64,000 nt of DNA from Leifsonia sp. TF02-11. Its GTDB lineage: Bacteria > Actinomycetota > Actinomycetes > Actinomycetales > Microbacteriaceae. The notes below the pieces were generated by a model. The model was not told the origin of the DNA and did no database searches. It worked only from the letters and a program-made list of their open reading frames with translations. The translations under genes and the position numbers were made by a program. Of the stretch, positions 37,788 to 45,879 are shown one piece after another (within the stretch, counting starts at the first letter, position 1; every line of letters starts with the position of its first letter). The DNA lies in NCBI RefSeq assembly GCF_017565305.1, contig NZ_JAGEKP010000001.1, forward strand, positions 229,375 to 293,374. Reading direction: 5' to 3'.

Positions 37788-38141
37788 ATTCGTCACGAAT
37801 CCCAACATTCGTGGCACGAATCCCGACATTCGTGACGAATCCCCGACGCTGCCGTTCGCCGGAGGGGTCGCGACATTCGTGACGAATCCGAACATTCGTG
37901 CCACGAATCCCGACATTCGTGACGAATCCGAACATTCGTGCCACGAATCGCGACATTCGTGACGAATCCCCGACGCTGCCGGCTGGCGAAGAGGTCGGGA
38001 CATTCGTGACGAATCCGAACATTCGTGCCACGAATCGCGACATTCGTGACGAATCCCCGACGCTGCCGGCTGGCGAAGAGGTCGGGACATTCGTGACGAA
38101 TCCGAACATTCGTGCCACGAATCACGAGATTCGTGACGAAT
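37788..38141. repeat. Palindrome array 1: 53-bp A-B-A modules with hairpin spacers
   Basis: Nine copies of the 13-bp palindrome ATTCGTnACGAAT (starts 37788, 37828, 37875, 37915, 37955, 38002, 38042, 38089, 38129) and five of the 15-bp palindrome ATTCGTGnCACGAAT (37807, 37894, 37934, 38021, 38108). Within a module, A starts 19 bp before B and B 21 bp before the next A, so palindrome centres are 20 bp apart. Modules are joined by a 34-bp spacer whose ends CCCGAC and GTCGGG pair as a hairpin, giving an 87-bp higher-order period. Lies between the GlxA gene and GAPDH. Short ORFs read through this region are artefacts of the repeats. Confidence 0.92.
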
Positions 38142-38240
38142 CTCGGCGCTGGCGGGAATCTTTCGAACGGTGGCGTTCACGCCGCTGGTGGGGGAGGGCG
38201 CCAGGGCGGAGGCTGGGTGCGATCGAAAGGATTCCCCCGC

Positions 38241-39236
38241 ATGACCCGCATCGCCATCAACGGATTCGGCCGCATCGGCCGCAACGTGCTCCGCGCCCTC
38301 CTGGAGCGCGACAGCGACCTCGAGGTCGTCGCCGTCAACGACCTCACCGAGCCCGCCGCCCTCGCGAAGCTGCTCGCGTTCGACTCCACCGCCGGCCGTC
38401 TCGGCCGTCCCGTCTCTGTCGACGGCGACGTGCTCGTGGTCGACGGCCGCCGCATCCGCGTGCTCGCCGAGCGCGAGCCGGCGCAGCTTCCGTGGGGCGA
38501 GCTGGGCGTCGACATCGTGCTCGAGTCCACCGGCCGCTTCACCTCCGCGACCGCCGCCCGCGCCCACCTGGAGGCTGGGGCCAAGAAGGTGCTCGTGAGC
38601 GCGCCCGCCGACGGTGCCGACGTGACCCTCGCCTTCGGCGTGAACACCGACGCCTACGACCCCGCCGTGCACACCATCGTCTCGAACGCCTCCTGCACGA
38701 CGAACGCCCTCGCCCCGCTCGCTGCGGTTCTGGACGACCTGGCCGGCATCGAGCACGGCTTCATGACGACCGTGCACGCGTACACGCAGGAGCAGAACCT
38801 GCAGGACGGTCCGCACCGCGACCCGCGTCGCGCCCGCGCCGCCGCCGTCAACATCGTCCCCACCACGACCGGCGCCGCCAAGGCGATCGGCCTGGTGCTG
38901 CCGAACCTCGACGGCAAGCTTTCCGGCGACTCCATCCGCGTGCCCGTCCCGGTCGGCTCGATCGTCGAGCTGAACACCGTGGTGTCGCGCGACGTCACCC
39001 GCGACGAGGTCCTCGCGGCCTACCGCGCAGCCGCGGAGGGCAAGCTGGCAGGTGTCCTCGAGTACTCGGAGGACGCCCTGGTCTCGTCTGACATCACCGG
39101 CAACCCGGCGTCGTCGATCTTCGATTCCGAGCTCACCCGCGTCGACGGCCGCCACGTCAAGGTGGTCGCCTGGTACGACAACGAGTGGGGCTTCTCGAAC
39201 CGCGTGGTCGACACCCTCGGCCTGCTGGCCGGCTGA
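38241..39236 (+). CDS. gap: Glyceraldehyde-3-phosphate dehydrogenase, type I
   Basis: 331 residues. NAD-binding INGFGRIGRNVLRALL; NAD-type specificity region VNDL; catalytic Cys152 in SNASCTTNAL and His179 in VHAYTQEQ; C-terminal WYDNEWGFSNRVVDT. In the usual KYDSxHG region this copy has FDSTAGRL, lacking the common His, so it is a diverged form. ATG at 38241 behind GAAAGGA. The upstream frame is open back into the repeat array but has no valid start there. A terminator-like hairpin follows at 39250. Confidence 0.93.
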   Translation: MTRIAINGFGRIGRNVLRALLERDSDLEVVAVNDLTEPAALAKLLAFDSTAGRLGRPVSVDGDVLVVDGRRIRVLAEREPAQLPWGELGVDIVLESTGRFTSATAARAHLEAGAKKVLVSAPADGADVTLAFGVNTDAYDPAVHTIVSNASCTTNALAPLAAVLDDLAGIEHGFMTTVHAYTQEQNLQDGPHRDPRRARAAAVNIVPTTTGAAKAIGLVLPNLDGKLSGDSIRVPVPVGSIVELNTVVSRDVTRDEVLAAYRAAAEGKLAGVLEYSEDALVSSDITGNPASSIFDSELTRVDGRHVKVVAWYDNEWGFSNRVVDTLGLLAG

Positions 39237-39249
39237 GATCGACTGCACG

Positions 39250-39281
39250 ACGGGCCGCGCATCCTCGGGTGCGCGGCCCGT
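39250..39281. terminator. Terminator-like hairpin after GAPDH
   Basis: Perfect 11-bp arms ACGGGCCGCGC and GCGCGGCCCGT with a 10-base loop, 13 bp after the GAPDH stop. Likely intrinsic terminator. Confidence 0.75.
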
Positions 39282-39314
39282 TCGCGTGCGCGCGTCGTCC
39301 GCTAGCGTGAGGGG

Positions 39315-40245
39315 ATGACGTCTCCCGTCCCCGAGCCGGTGGCGCACGGCGTGCGGAGGGTGCGCGTCCCGATGCCGCCGGGCACCGGCCTTCCGTTCAG
39401 CAACGCCTACCTGATCGACGACGTCGACGGGCGCGTCCACGTCGTGGACCCCGGCTCACCGACCGCGGAGGCGGTTGCGGCATTGGAGGCTGCGATCGGC
39501 GATGCCGAGGTGGGCTCCGTCGTCATCACCCACCTCCACGCAGACCACGCCGGGGGCGCCGCCGCGCTGCGCGCCCGAACCCGGTGCCCGCGTGCTGCTG
39601 CACGAGCGCGAGCGGGCCGCGCTCGGCCGCATCGCCGCCGGCGTCCCCGCCCCCGACCTCGACGCCTGGGGTGTGCCCGAGAACCGCCGGCCCGAGCTCC
39701 TCGCCGCCGCAGCGGTCCCGACCGTACCGGCCGCCGCGCTCGACGAGGTGCTGGACGGCGTGCTGGTGGACGCACAGCTGCTCGACGTCCCCGGCCGCCG
39801 GCTGCGCGTGGTCGGAACGCCCGGCCACACCGACGGCCACCTCTGCCTGCACGACGAGGAAGCCGGCCTCCTCTTCACGGGCGATCACATCCTGCCGTCC
39901 GTCAACTCCGGTCTCGGACTGGGCGGACCCGTCGACACCAATCCGATCGCGGTCTACCTCGCCTCGCTCGACCGCACAGCCGCGCTCGACCGCGGCACCC
40001 TTCTGGCGCTGCCCGGCCACGAGAACCCGTTCACGGGCGTGCGCGAGCGCTGCGCCGCCCTCGCCGCCCACCACCGGCGCCGCACCGACGACGTCGCGGC
40101 GAGCAGCGGCGCGACGGTATGGGAGGTCGCCTCGGGGCTGACCTGGACGGGCGGTTGGGACGCCCTCGCCGGCTTCACCCTGCTGTCGGCTTTGCGTCAG
40201 ACCGCTCAGCACCTCGAGCTCGTGAGCCGTCGGCGCGGGCTCTGA
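39315..40245 (+). pseudogene. MBL-fold metallo-hydrolase broken by a frameshift
   Basis: Two frames together make one beta-lactamase-fold hydrolase. The first (from ATG 39315) holds the N-terminus and metal motif THLHADHAGG and runs out after AALRA; the second (frame +1) resumes as PGARVLLHERERAALGRIAA and contains VVGTPGHTDGHLCLHDEE, LLFTGDHILPSV and LLALPGHENPF, ending at 40245. One extra C in the CCC run at 39574-39576 would account for it. Either a real disruption or a sequencing slip; without the slip, length is about 310 residues, normal for this family. Confidence 0.8.
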
Positions 40246-40268
40246 ACCGCAGGCAAGCGATCCAGGCC

Positions 40269-40571
40269 CTACAGCATCGTCTCCACACCCAGCGCCACCC
40301 GGTCGCCCGCCCCGACACCTTCGCGGCGGCGCACCTCGCCCTTGATCGCGACGACATACGCCCCGTCGGCGCTCTCGGGGAACACCGACGTCGACCAGCG
40401 CGACCGGCCGAGCGTGACCATCACCTTGACCGAGCCGAACCCTGCGGGCGGGTGCGGCTGCAGCCGGATCTCCTCCGACACGTCGTCGGGGAGCCGGGCG
40501 AACACCCAGACGTCGCGCCGAGCCTCCCAGCGGAACAACTCCGTCTCGAACTCGTAGCGCACGCCAGCCAT
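40269..40571 (-). CDS. DUF1905 domain protein
   Basis: 100 residues. The DUF1905 core is seen in YEFETELFRWEARRDVWVFARLP, FGSVKVMVTLGRSRWSTSVFP and YVVAIKGEVRRREGVGAGDRV. Small beta-barrel of unknown role, sometimes next to MBL or YdeI-like genes. Convergent with the broken MBL gene (23 bp). Confidence 0.85.
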   Translation of the reverse strand: MAGVRYEFETELFRWEARRDVWVFARLPDDVSEEIRLQPHPPAGFGSVKVMVTLGRSRWSTSVFPESADGAYVVAIKGEVRRREGVGAGDRVALGVETML

Positions 40572-40677
40572 TGCTCCAGCCTCCCACGGCCCACCGACAT
40601 CGGCCGCCGCGAACGGCGACCCTGTCCTGGCCGCGACCACGCGCGCTATCCTCGCAGCACAACGTCAGGAGGACCCT

Positions 40678-41076
40678 GTGCCCAACCGTCCCGGTTCCGT
40701 CACCTTCGTGGCCGTGCTCGCCTACCTCAACGGAATCCTGAACATCATCGGCGGCGTGGTCACGTTGTTCACGCGCACCTCGATGGTGCCGTCGTCGGAC
40801 GCAGGGGCGGTGGCCGGGATCACGACCTCGGCGATCCTGGCGATCATCCTCGGCATCGTCATCCTGATCGTCGCGCGCGGGTTGTTGAACGGCAGCCGGT
40901 TCGCGCGCGGGCTCGTGACCGTCGTCATGATCCTCAACGCGATCAGCGGCGTCATTCTGCTGTTCAGCCTGCAGTTCTTCAGCGGGATCCTCGAGATCCT
41001 GTGGGCGATCGTCATGCTGGCGCTGCTCTACACGCGACGCGCGAACGCGTTCTTCGCTGCGCGTACGTCCGGCTAG
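40678..41076 (+). CDS. Small four-helix membrane protein, function unknown
   Basis: 132 residues with four hydrophobic helices (VTFVAVLAYLNGILNIIGGVV, TTSAILAIILGIVILIVARGL, LVTVVMILNAISGVILLFSL, ILEILWAIVMLALLY). GTG start follows AGGAGGA. Family unknown. A hairpin follows at 41097. Confidence 0.8.
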   Translation: MPNRPGSVTFVAVLAYLNGILNIIGGVVTLFTRTSMVPSSDAGAVAGITTSAILAIILGIVILIVARGLLNGSRFARGLVTVVMILNAISGVILLFSLQFFSGILEILWAIVMLALLYTRRANAFFAARTSG

Positions 41077-41096
41077 CCCCGATCGGTGAGAATGGA

Positions 41097-41120
41097 GGAG
41101 GCGCCGACGCCGGCGCCTCC
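41097..41120. terminator. Terminator-like hairpin after small membrane protein
   Basis: GGAGGCGCC and GGCGCCTCC arms with a 6-base loop, 20 bp after the stop. It lies before the next start at 41146, supporting that start over an earlier in-frame ATG at 41086. Confidence 0.6.
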
Positions 41121-41145
41121 CACGACCGACCGAAAGGCTGTGGCC

Positions 41146-41772
41146 ATGCGCTGGCCCGACTGGCTCAGGAAGCGCACCGTCAAGACGGTGCGCACGCGTC
41201 CCTTCGACGAGGACGCCCTCCCGGAACCCGCCGCACCCACGCTCGAGCAGACCGTCGAGGAAGGTATGCTGCTCGCGGAATACGCCACCCGGATGGCCGT
41301 CAAGAACCACATCGTCGTGGACACACTGCAGTACGGCAACGACTTCGACCCCGCCCGGCACACCGGGGAGGCTGCGCACATGCTGCGCGAGCTCGCGTCG
41401 GAGCAGGGGGAAGCAGCCGGCCGCATCGAGGAGGACCTGGAGGCCGCGCAGGGCCTGCGCGGCGACGCGATGCATCCGCACGACTACCGTGACATCGACG
41501 TCGCGAACCTGAGACTGCGCCGCGACGCGGCGGTCGCCCTCGCGAGCGCTCTGCGTGCGAAGGCCGACTCCGAGGAGGAACTCCTCGCCCTGGTGGAGCG
41601 CGGCCGCGTCGACGCCTGGGACGAGGTGGGCCGCGCCATCGAGGCCGGGCTCGACGCGTTCTCGGGCGTGGAGGCGCTGCGCTCCGACTACGAGCGCGAG
41701 AAGCCCGCCCGCCTCAAGCTGCTGATCTGGCGCGACCTCGCGCGACTCCAGGAGGAGCGGACGGGGTACTGA
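41146..41772 (+). CDS. Hypothetical acidic helical protein
   Basis: 208 residues from ATG 41146. Mostly helical with many Glu and Ala: TLEQTVEEGMLLAEYATRMAVK, GEAAHMLRELASEQGEAAGR, NLRLRRDAAVALASALRAKADSEEEL. No signal peptide, membrane segment or motif I recognise. Followed at 4 bp by the DUF3885 gene, so probably in the same operon. Confidence 0.72.
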   Translation: MRWPDWLRKRTVKTVRTRPFDEDALPEPAAPTLEQTVEEGMLLAEYATRMAVKNHIVVDTLQYGNDFDPARHTGEAAHMLRELASEQGEAAGRIEEDLEAAQGLRGDAMHPHDYRDIDVANLRLRRDAAVALASALRAKADSEEELLALVERGRVDAWDEVGRAIEAGLDAFSGVEALRSDYEREKPARLKLLIWRDLARLQEERTGY

Positions 41773-41776
41773 GAGG

Positions 41777-42433
41777 ATGGCGCCTGTGCGGGCAGCGATT
41801 GGGCGGATGTGGCGACGACGGCGCGGACTCGGCGGCGAATTCGACGAACCGGAGTCGAGCGACCGCGCACGGCTGCTGAGCACTCGCTGGAACGAGATCT
41901 GGCCCGGGAGCGAGCCCGCAGGTCACCTCCTGCGCTCTACATACCCGGAACGCTGGGTGCGCTTCCACAGTTTGCCGGACGGCAAGCGATACGCAGAGAC
42001 CGCCGCTGAGTCCGACGTGATCCTCGACCGCCACCTCGCTGTCCTTCGCGATCTCCTCCCGGAGAACGAGAGCCCTAGGCTTCTGCTCATCGCGCAGGAG
42101 TGGGATCGTGCCGATCTCGCAGGAGGGTGGACACGCACCACAGCGGTGGCATGGTGGCCGTGGCGCACGCACACGGAGCCGGACGGGGACGAGTTCCCAT
42201 CGCCCACCACCTACTTCTGGGCGGCCGACGTCGGCACGCCGACCGACCTCGTGCCCCTCCTCCGCCTCGTGGCAGACGATCGGGCGCACCTCCTCGTGGC
42301 ACCGCCGTCCCTCGAGTGGATCTACGCGCCCTACGACGGCGGAGCAGACATCCTGTTCACCGACCTCTCACGTCGGGGCACCCTCGCGGCGGCGCACTCG
42401 GACTGGCTCTCGCCTCGCCCCGACGGCCTCTGA
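41777..42433 (+). CDS. DUF3885 domain protein
   Basis: 218 residues. Core seen as WNEIWPGSEPAGHLLRSTYP, WVRFHSLPDGKRYAE and ILDRHLAVLRDLLPENE; C-terminal FWAADVGTPTDLVPLLRLVADDRAHLLVAPPSLEWIYAPYDGGADI. DUF3885 proteins are common in actinobacteria and have no known function. Convergent with the LMF1-like gene by 1 bp. Confidence 0.8.
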   Translation: MAPVRAAIGRMWRRRRGLGGEFDEPESSDRARLLSTRWNEIWPGSEPAGHLLRSTYPERWVRFHSLPDGKRYAETAAESDVILDRHLAVLRDLLPENESPRLLLIAQEWDRADLAGGWTRTTAVAWWPWRTHTEPDGDEFPSPTTYFWAADVGTPTDLVPLLRLVADDRAHLLVAPPSLEWIYAPYDGGADILFTDLSRRGTLAAAHSDWLSPRPDGL

Positions 42434-43873
42434 TCACCCCCGCAACCCCACCGGCGGCACCAGCGTTCCCACCTCCGACCGCACCCACCGCGCGCCGGTC
42501 AGGTGCTTCTCCTCGCGGGTCGCGAACCGGTACAGGTACATCCGCGCCCGCACCGAGCGGGGAGGGCGGCCCGCGAACGGGTCGAGGCGCAGCAGGCGCA
42601 GGGTGGGGCGGTCGGCCTCCAGCAGCCGCAGCAGGAACACCTCGAACCACGGGGAGTCCCGGGAGCCGAGGGCGAGGAACCACATCAGCCAGTCGAGGCG
42701 GAGGTGGTACGGCGCGAACTGGCGCGGCAGCCTCCGCAGGTCACCCGGTTTGCCTTTGAAGCCGTACTCCAGCCAGCGTGCGGCCGGGTCCTGAGGGTCG
42801 TCCTCCGTGCCCTCCACGATCACCTCGAATCGTTCCTTCGTCACGCTGCCGAAAGCGCCGTAGGCGTTGACCAGGTGCCAGCGGTTGAAGCTCGCGTTCA
42901 TCAGCTGGCGGCGGCGGAACAGGTTGCGCAGCGGCCACCAGCTGAGTGCCACCAGGAGCGCGCTCGCGAGCAGCGCGACGACGGCGTACCAGACGGGCAC
43001 CTCCGGGGAGCCGATGCCGCCGGTCAGCGCCCCTCCCGTCAGCCACCGCCAGGCGCCGTCGCTCACGCCGGCGAACGCGAGCACGATCGTGATCCAGTTG
43101 AGCCAGGCGAAGTTGCCGGTCGCCACCAGCCAGAGCTGCGTCAGGATGACGACCGCCGCCGCGATGCTCGCGACCGGTTGCGGCAGGAACAGCAGCCACG
43201 GCACGAACAGCTGCGCGAAGTGGTTGCCGAGCACCTCCAGGCGATGCCACCACTTCGGCAGCAGGTGCGCCGTGCGGCTGAGCGGGTTCGGCATCGGCTG
43301 CGTCTCATGGTGGTAGTACAAGGCCGTCAGGTCGCGCCAGGAGCGGTCGCCGCGCATCTTGATCATCCCGGCTCCGAACTCCAGCCGGAACACCAGCCAG
43401 CGCACCAGGATCACGATCGTGATCGGGGGAGCGGTGTCCCACGAGCCGAGGAAGGCCACTGTGAACCCGGCCTCGCAGATCAGGCTCTCCCAGCCGAACC
43501 CGTAGAAGGTCTGCCCGATGTTCACGATCGACAGGTACAGGAACCAGACGATCAGGAACACCGGGACGAACACGTACGACGGCGTCAGCTGCAGCACGCC
43601 GACGACGACGAGCGCCGAGAGCGCCGCCCCGGACCAGACGACGGCGCGCAGCAGGCGGTCGGAGTACCTCAGCCGGAACAGCGTCGGCTGGCGCCGGGCA
43701 TAGGCGTTCCGCAGAAACCGGGGCGCGGGCAGGAGGCCGTGCTCGCCGAGCAGCGCGGGGAACTGCGCAACCGCCGACAGGAACGCGACGACGTAGAGTG
43801 CGGCGACGCCGCGCTGCAGGATCTCGCGCGCGATCGTGTAGTCGGTGCCGGCCAGCCAGCCCAGCGCATCCAT
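42434..43873 (-). CDS. Lipase maturation factor (LMF1) family membrane protein
   Basis: 479 residues. N-terminal half has many hydrophobic segments, with the family region FGWESLICEAGFTVAFLG and LEFGAGMIKMRGDRSWRDLTALYYHHETQPMPNPLS (GAGMIKxRGDxxW, PxPN motif). C-terminal soluble domain contains FNRWHLVNAYGAFGSVTKERFEVIVEGT and LRLDWLMWFLALGS. In animals the family helps fold lipases; in bacteria its role is unknown. ATG at 43873. Confidence 0.88.
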   Translation of the reverse strand: MDALGWLAGTDYTIAREILQRGVAALYVVAFLSAVAQFPALLGEHGLLPAPRFLRNAYARRQPTLFRLRYSDRLLRAVVWSGAALSALVVVGVLQLTPSYVFVPVFLIVWFLYLSIVNIGQTFYGFGWESLICEAGFTVAFLGSWDTAPPITIVILVRWLVFRLEFGAGMIKMRGDRSWRDLTALYYHHETQPMPNPLSRTAHLLPKWWHRLEVLGNHFAQLFVPWLLFLPQPVASIAAAVVILTQLWLVATGNFAWLNWITIVLAFAGVSDGAWRWLTGGALTGGIGSPEVPVWYAVVALLASALLVALSWWPLRNLFRRRQLMNASFNRWHLVNAYGAFGSVTKERFEVIVEGTEDDPQDPAARWLEYGFKGKPGDLRRLPRQFAPYHLRLDWLMWFLALGSRDSPWFEVFLLRLLEADRPTLRLLRLDPFAGRPPRSVRARMYLYRFATREEKHLTGARWVRSEVGTLVPPVGLRG

Positions 43874-43949
43874 CGGTCATCACCTCGACGCGGTCGCGGT
43901 ATGCCCGACAGCGTACGCCCGCAGCCGGGTGGTGGGACCAGCGGCCGTT

Positions 43950-44627
43950 CTACGCCGCGAGTTCGGCGTCGAGCCGGATGGCGCGGTGGTCGGAGGCTCC
44001 GGCGGGCAGCACGTCGACGCGCTCCACGTCGAAGCCGGTGGAGGTCACGAAGTCGAAGTACCCGGTGAAGAACTTGTAGCGCAGGTACGTCGGTTCGTCG
44101 CTGCGGTTGAGGGTGAAGCCGGCCGTGGTGAGATGGCGCTCCAGCCCCCGGATGAACCACGGGTAGTTGAAGTCGCCCACCATGATCGCCGGGGTCTCGG
44201 GAGCGAGCGAACGCATCCCCTCGTGTGCTGCGGCGATCTGCTTGCGCCGCAGCGAGTTGGAGGCCGTCAGCGGGGCGGCGTGGAACGAACCGACCAGCAC
44301 GCGCTCGCCGGAGTCCCTGTCGCGCAGCAGAGCAGCCAGCAGCCGCTCGTTCGCGGGCGCGAGCACGCGGTCGTGGATCGACTTGTGCACGGCGAACACC
44401 TGCGTGTCGAGAACCTCGTAGCGCTCGTCGCGCACGTAGACGGCGAGACCGAGACGGTTGGCACGCGTCGCATCAGCGAGCTGGAGGTCGTGCAGCCGGG
44501 GTGCGAGCATCTCGCTGTCGCACTCCTGCAGGCAAAGCGCGTCGACGTCGTACGTCTTCGCGATGTCTTCGAGCTCGTGACCGGCCGCGTGCTTGCGCAG
44601 GTTGTAGCTGATGATCCTCAGGGCCAC
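43950..44627 (-). CDS. Endonuclease/exonuclease/phosphatase family protein
   Basis: 225 residues. EEP-fold motifs: RIISYNLRKHAAGHELEDI with LQECDSEML, VGSFHAAPLTASN and VGDFNYPW near the middle, and ASDHRAIR at the end (the DxN and SDH pairs). GTG at 44627 follows GGAGGTG and is preferred over the ATG at 44684. Substrate unknown (nucleic acid, lipid or phosphoester). Confidence 0.88.
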   Translation of the reverse strand: MALRIISYNLRKHAAGHELEDIAKTYDVDALCLQECDSEMLAPRLHDLQLADATRANRLGLAVYVRDERYEVLDTQVFAVHKSIHDRVLAPANERLLAALLRDRDSGERVLVGSFHAAPLTASNSLRRKQIAAAHEGMRSLAPETPAIMVGDFNYPWFIRGLERHLTTAGFTLNRSDEPTYLRYKFFTGYFDFVTSTGFDVERVDVLPAGASDHRAIRLDAELAA

Positions 44628-44770
44628 CCACCTCCTCGCACTGTTCGGGTCGTCCACGGGCGGACACCGCTCATTCTGGCCCACTTCTCAGAGGGTCGAA
44701 CGCGGACCTCCCGCATCCCACACGGAATTCACACCCTGGTCATCACCCGTTGGGCCGGTACGGTGGTCGC

Positions 44771-45793
44771 ATGGCAGGCGATGCAGTCGTACTCACCGTC
44801 CCCGGTCCGCACGGCGACAGGGAGGTTCGCATCTCGAGTCCCGGGCGTGTCCTGTACCCCGAGCTCGGCATCACCAAGCTGGACCTCGCGAACTACATCG
44901 TGGCGGTCGGCGACGCGTTCGTGCGCGCCAACGGCGACCGCCCGCTGTCGCTGCAGCGCTTCCCCGAGGGGATCGATGGCGAGGAGTTCTTCTCCAAGAA
45001 TCCGCCACGCGGCACCCCCGACTACGTGCGCTCGGTGCCGGTGGTCTATCCGAGCGCGCGCTCGCATCCGCAGCTCGTAATCGACGAGCCGGCGGCCGCG
45101 GTGTGGGCGGTGCAGATGAACACGATCGTCTTCCATCCGTGGCCGTCGCGGGCCGAGGACTCCGACAACCCCGACCAGCTGCGCATCGACCTCGACCCGC
45201 AGCCGGGCACCGGGTTCGCCGACGCCGTGCCGGCCGCGATCGAGTTGCGCGCGGTGCTCGCGGAGGTCGGGCTGGAGGCGTACATCAAGACGTCAGGCAA
45301 CCGCGGCCTCCACGTGTTCGCGCCGATCGAGCCGGTGCGCGAGTTCCTCGACGTGCGGCACGCCGTGATCGCCGCGGCGCGTGAGCTGGAGCGCAGGATG
45401 CCGGATGCGGTGACGACCGCCTGGTGGAAGGAGGAGCGCGGCGAGAAGGTGTTCGTCGACTTCAACCAGGCCAACCGCGACCGCACGATGGCGGGCGCGT
45501 ACAGCCCGCGCGCGCTGGCGCACGCCCCGGTCTCGACGCCCGTCACGTGGGAGGAGCTGACGCAGGTCGACCCGCGCGACTTCACCGTGCTCACCGTGCC
45601 GGAGCGCCTGCGCACCGTCGGCGACCCGTGGCAGGACTTCGGCGAGCGCACCGGCCAGATCGACACTCTGCTGGACTGGTGGCAGCGCGACCTCGAGAAC
45701 GGTCTCGGCGAGCTCCCGTTCCCTCCCGACTACCCCAAGATGCCCGGCGAGCCCCCGCGTGTGCAGCCCAGCCGCGCCAAGAAGACCGAATAG
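44771..45793 (+). CDS. LigD-type polymerase/primase domain protein
   Basis: 340 residues. Catalytic Asp pair is RIDLDPQPG (Asp140, Asp142), followed by KTSGNRGLHVFAPI (His181) and FVDFNQANRDRT, matching the archaeo-eukaryotic primase superfamily polymerase of bacterial non-homologous end joining. Stand-alone: the nuclease and ligase domains of multidomain LigD are absent. An ATP-dependent ligase is encoded convergently 86 bp away. No Ku gene is in the window. ATG at 44771. Confidence 0.88.
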   Translation: MAGDAVVLTVPGPHGDREVRISSPGRVLYPELGITKLDLANYIVAVGDAFVRANGDRPLSLQRFPEGIDGEEFFSKNPPRGTPDYVRSVPVVYPSARSHPQLVIDEPAAAVWAVQMNTIVFHPWPSRAEDSDNPDQLRIDLDPQPGTGFADAVPAAIELRAVLAEVGLEAYIKTSGNRGLHVFAPIEPVREFLDVRHAVIAAARELERRMPDAVTTAWWKEERGEKVFVDFNQANRDRTMAGAYSPRALAHAPVSTPVTWEELTQVDPRDFTVLTVPERLRTVGDPWQDFGERTGQIDTLLDWWQRDLENGLGELPFPPDYPKMPGEPPRVQPSRAKKTE

Positions 45794-45858
45794 CCATCGC
45801 TTCCTCACTTTCTCCCGCGTTTCGCCGGCGTGTTGCGGGAGGAAGTGAGGAACGGATT
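45793..45858. repeat. Imperfect long hairpin, CATCGCTTCCTCACTT family
   Basis: Arms CCATCGCTTCCTCACTTTC and GGAAGTGAGGAACGG match the hairpin at 22716 apart from a few changes. Starts at the stop of the LigD-type polymerase gene and separates it from the convergent ligase; likely terminator and dispersed repeat. Confidence 0.7.
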
Positions 45859-45879
45859 GCTGCGGTCGGGCCGGTGCCG

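Noticed and set aside
35330..37789. An 819-codon minus frame through the lectin, the tetranucleotide repeat and GlxA
   Set aside because: Its extra part is antisense to GlxA and Arg/Asp-rich; only the lectin portion from 36454 has real motifs.
37788..38141. CRISPR array
   Set aside because: The repeats are internally palindromic, spacers are identical rather than unique, and no cas genes are near.
37788..38141. Small proteins rich in ATNRDIRDES-like peptides read through the array
   Set aside because: They appear in several frames on both strands because the DNA is repetitive; no RBS or start supports them.
37788..38141. LexA/SOS boxes (CGAAC...GTTCG)
   Set aside because: Only the left half CGAAC is present; the right half is different in every copy.
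37788..38141. Replication origin iterons
   Set aside because: No dnaA, parAB or AT-rich unwinding region is near, and the second locus is also within ordinary genes.
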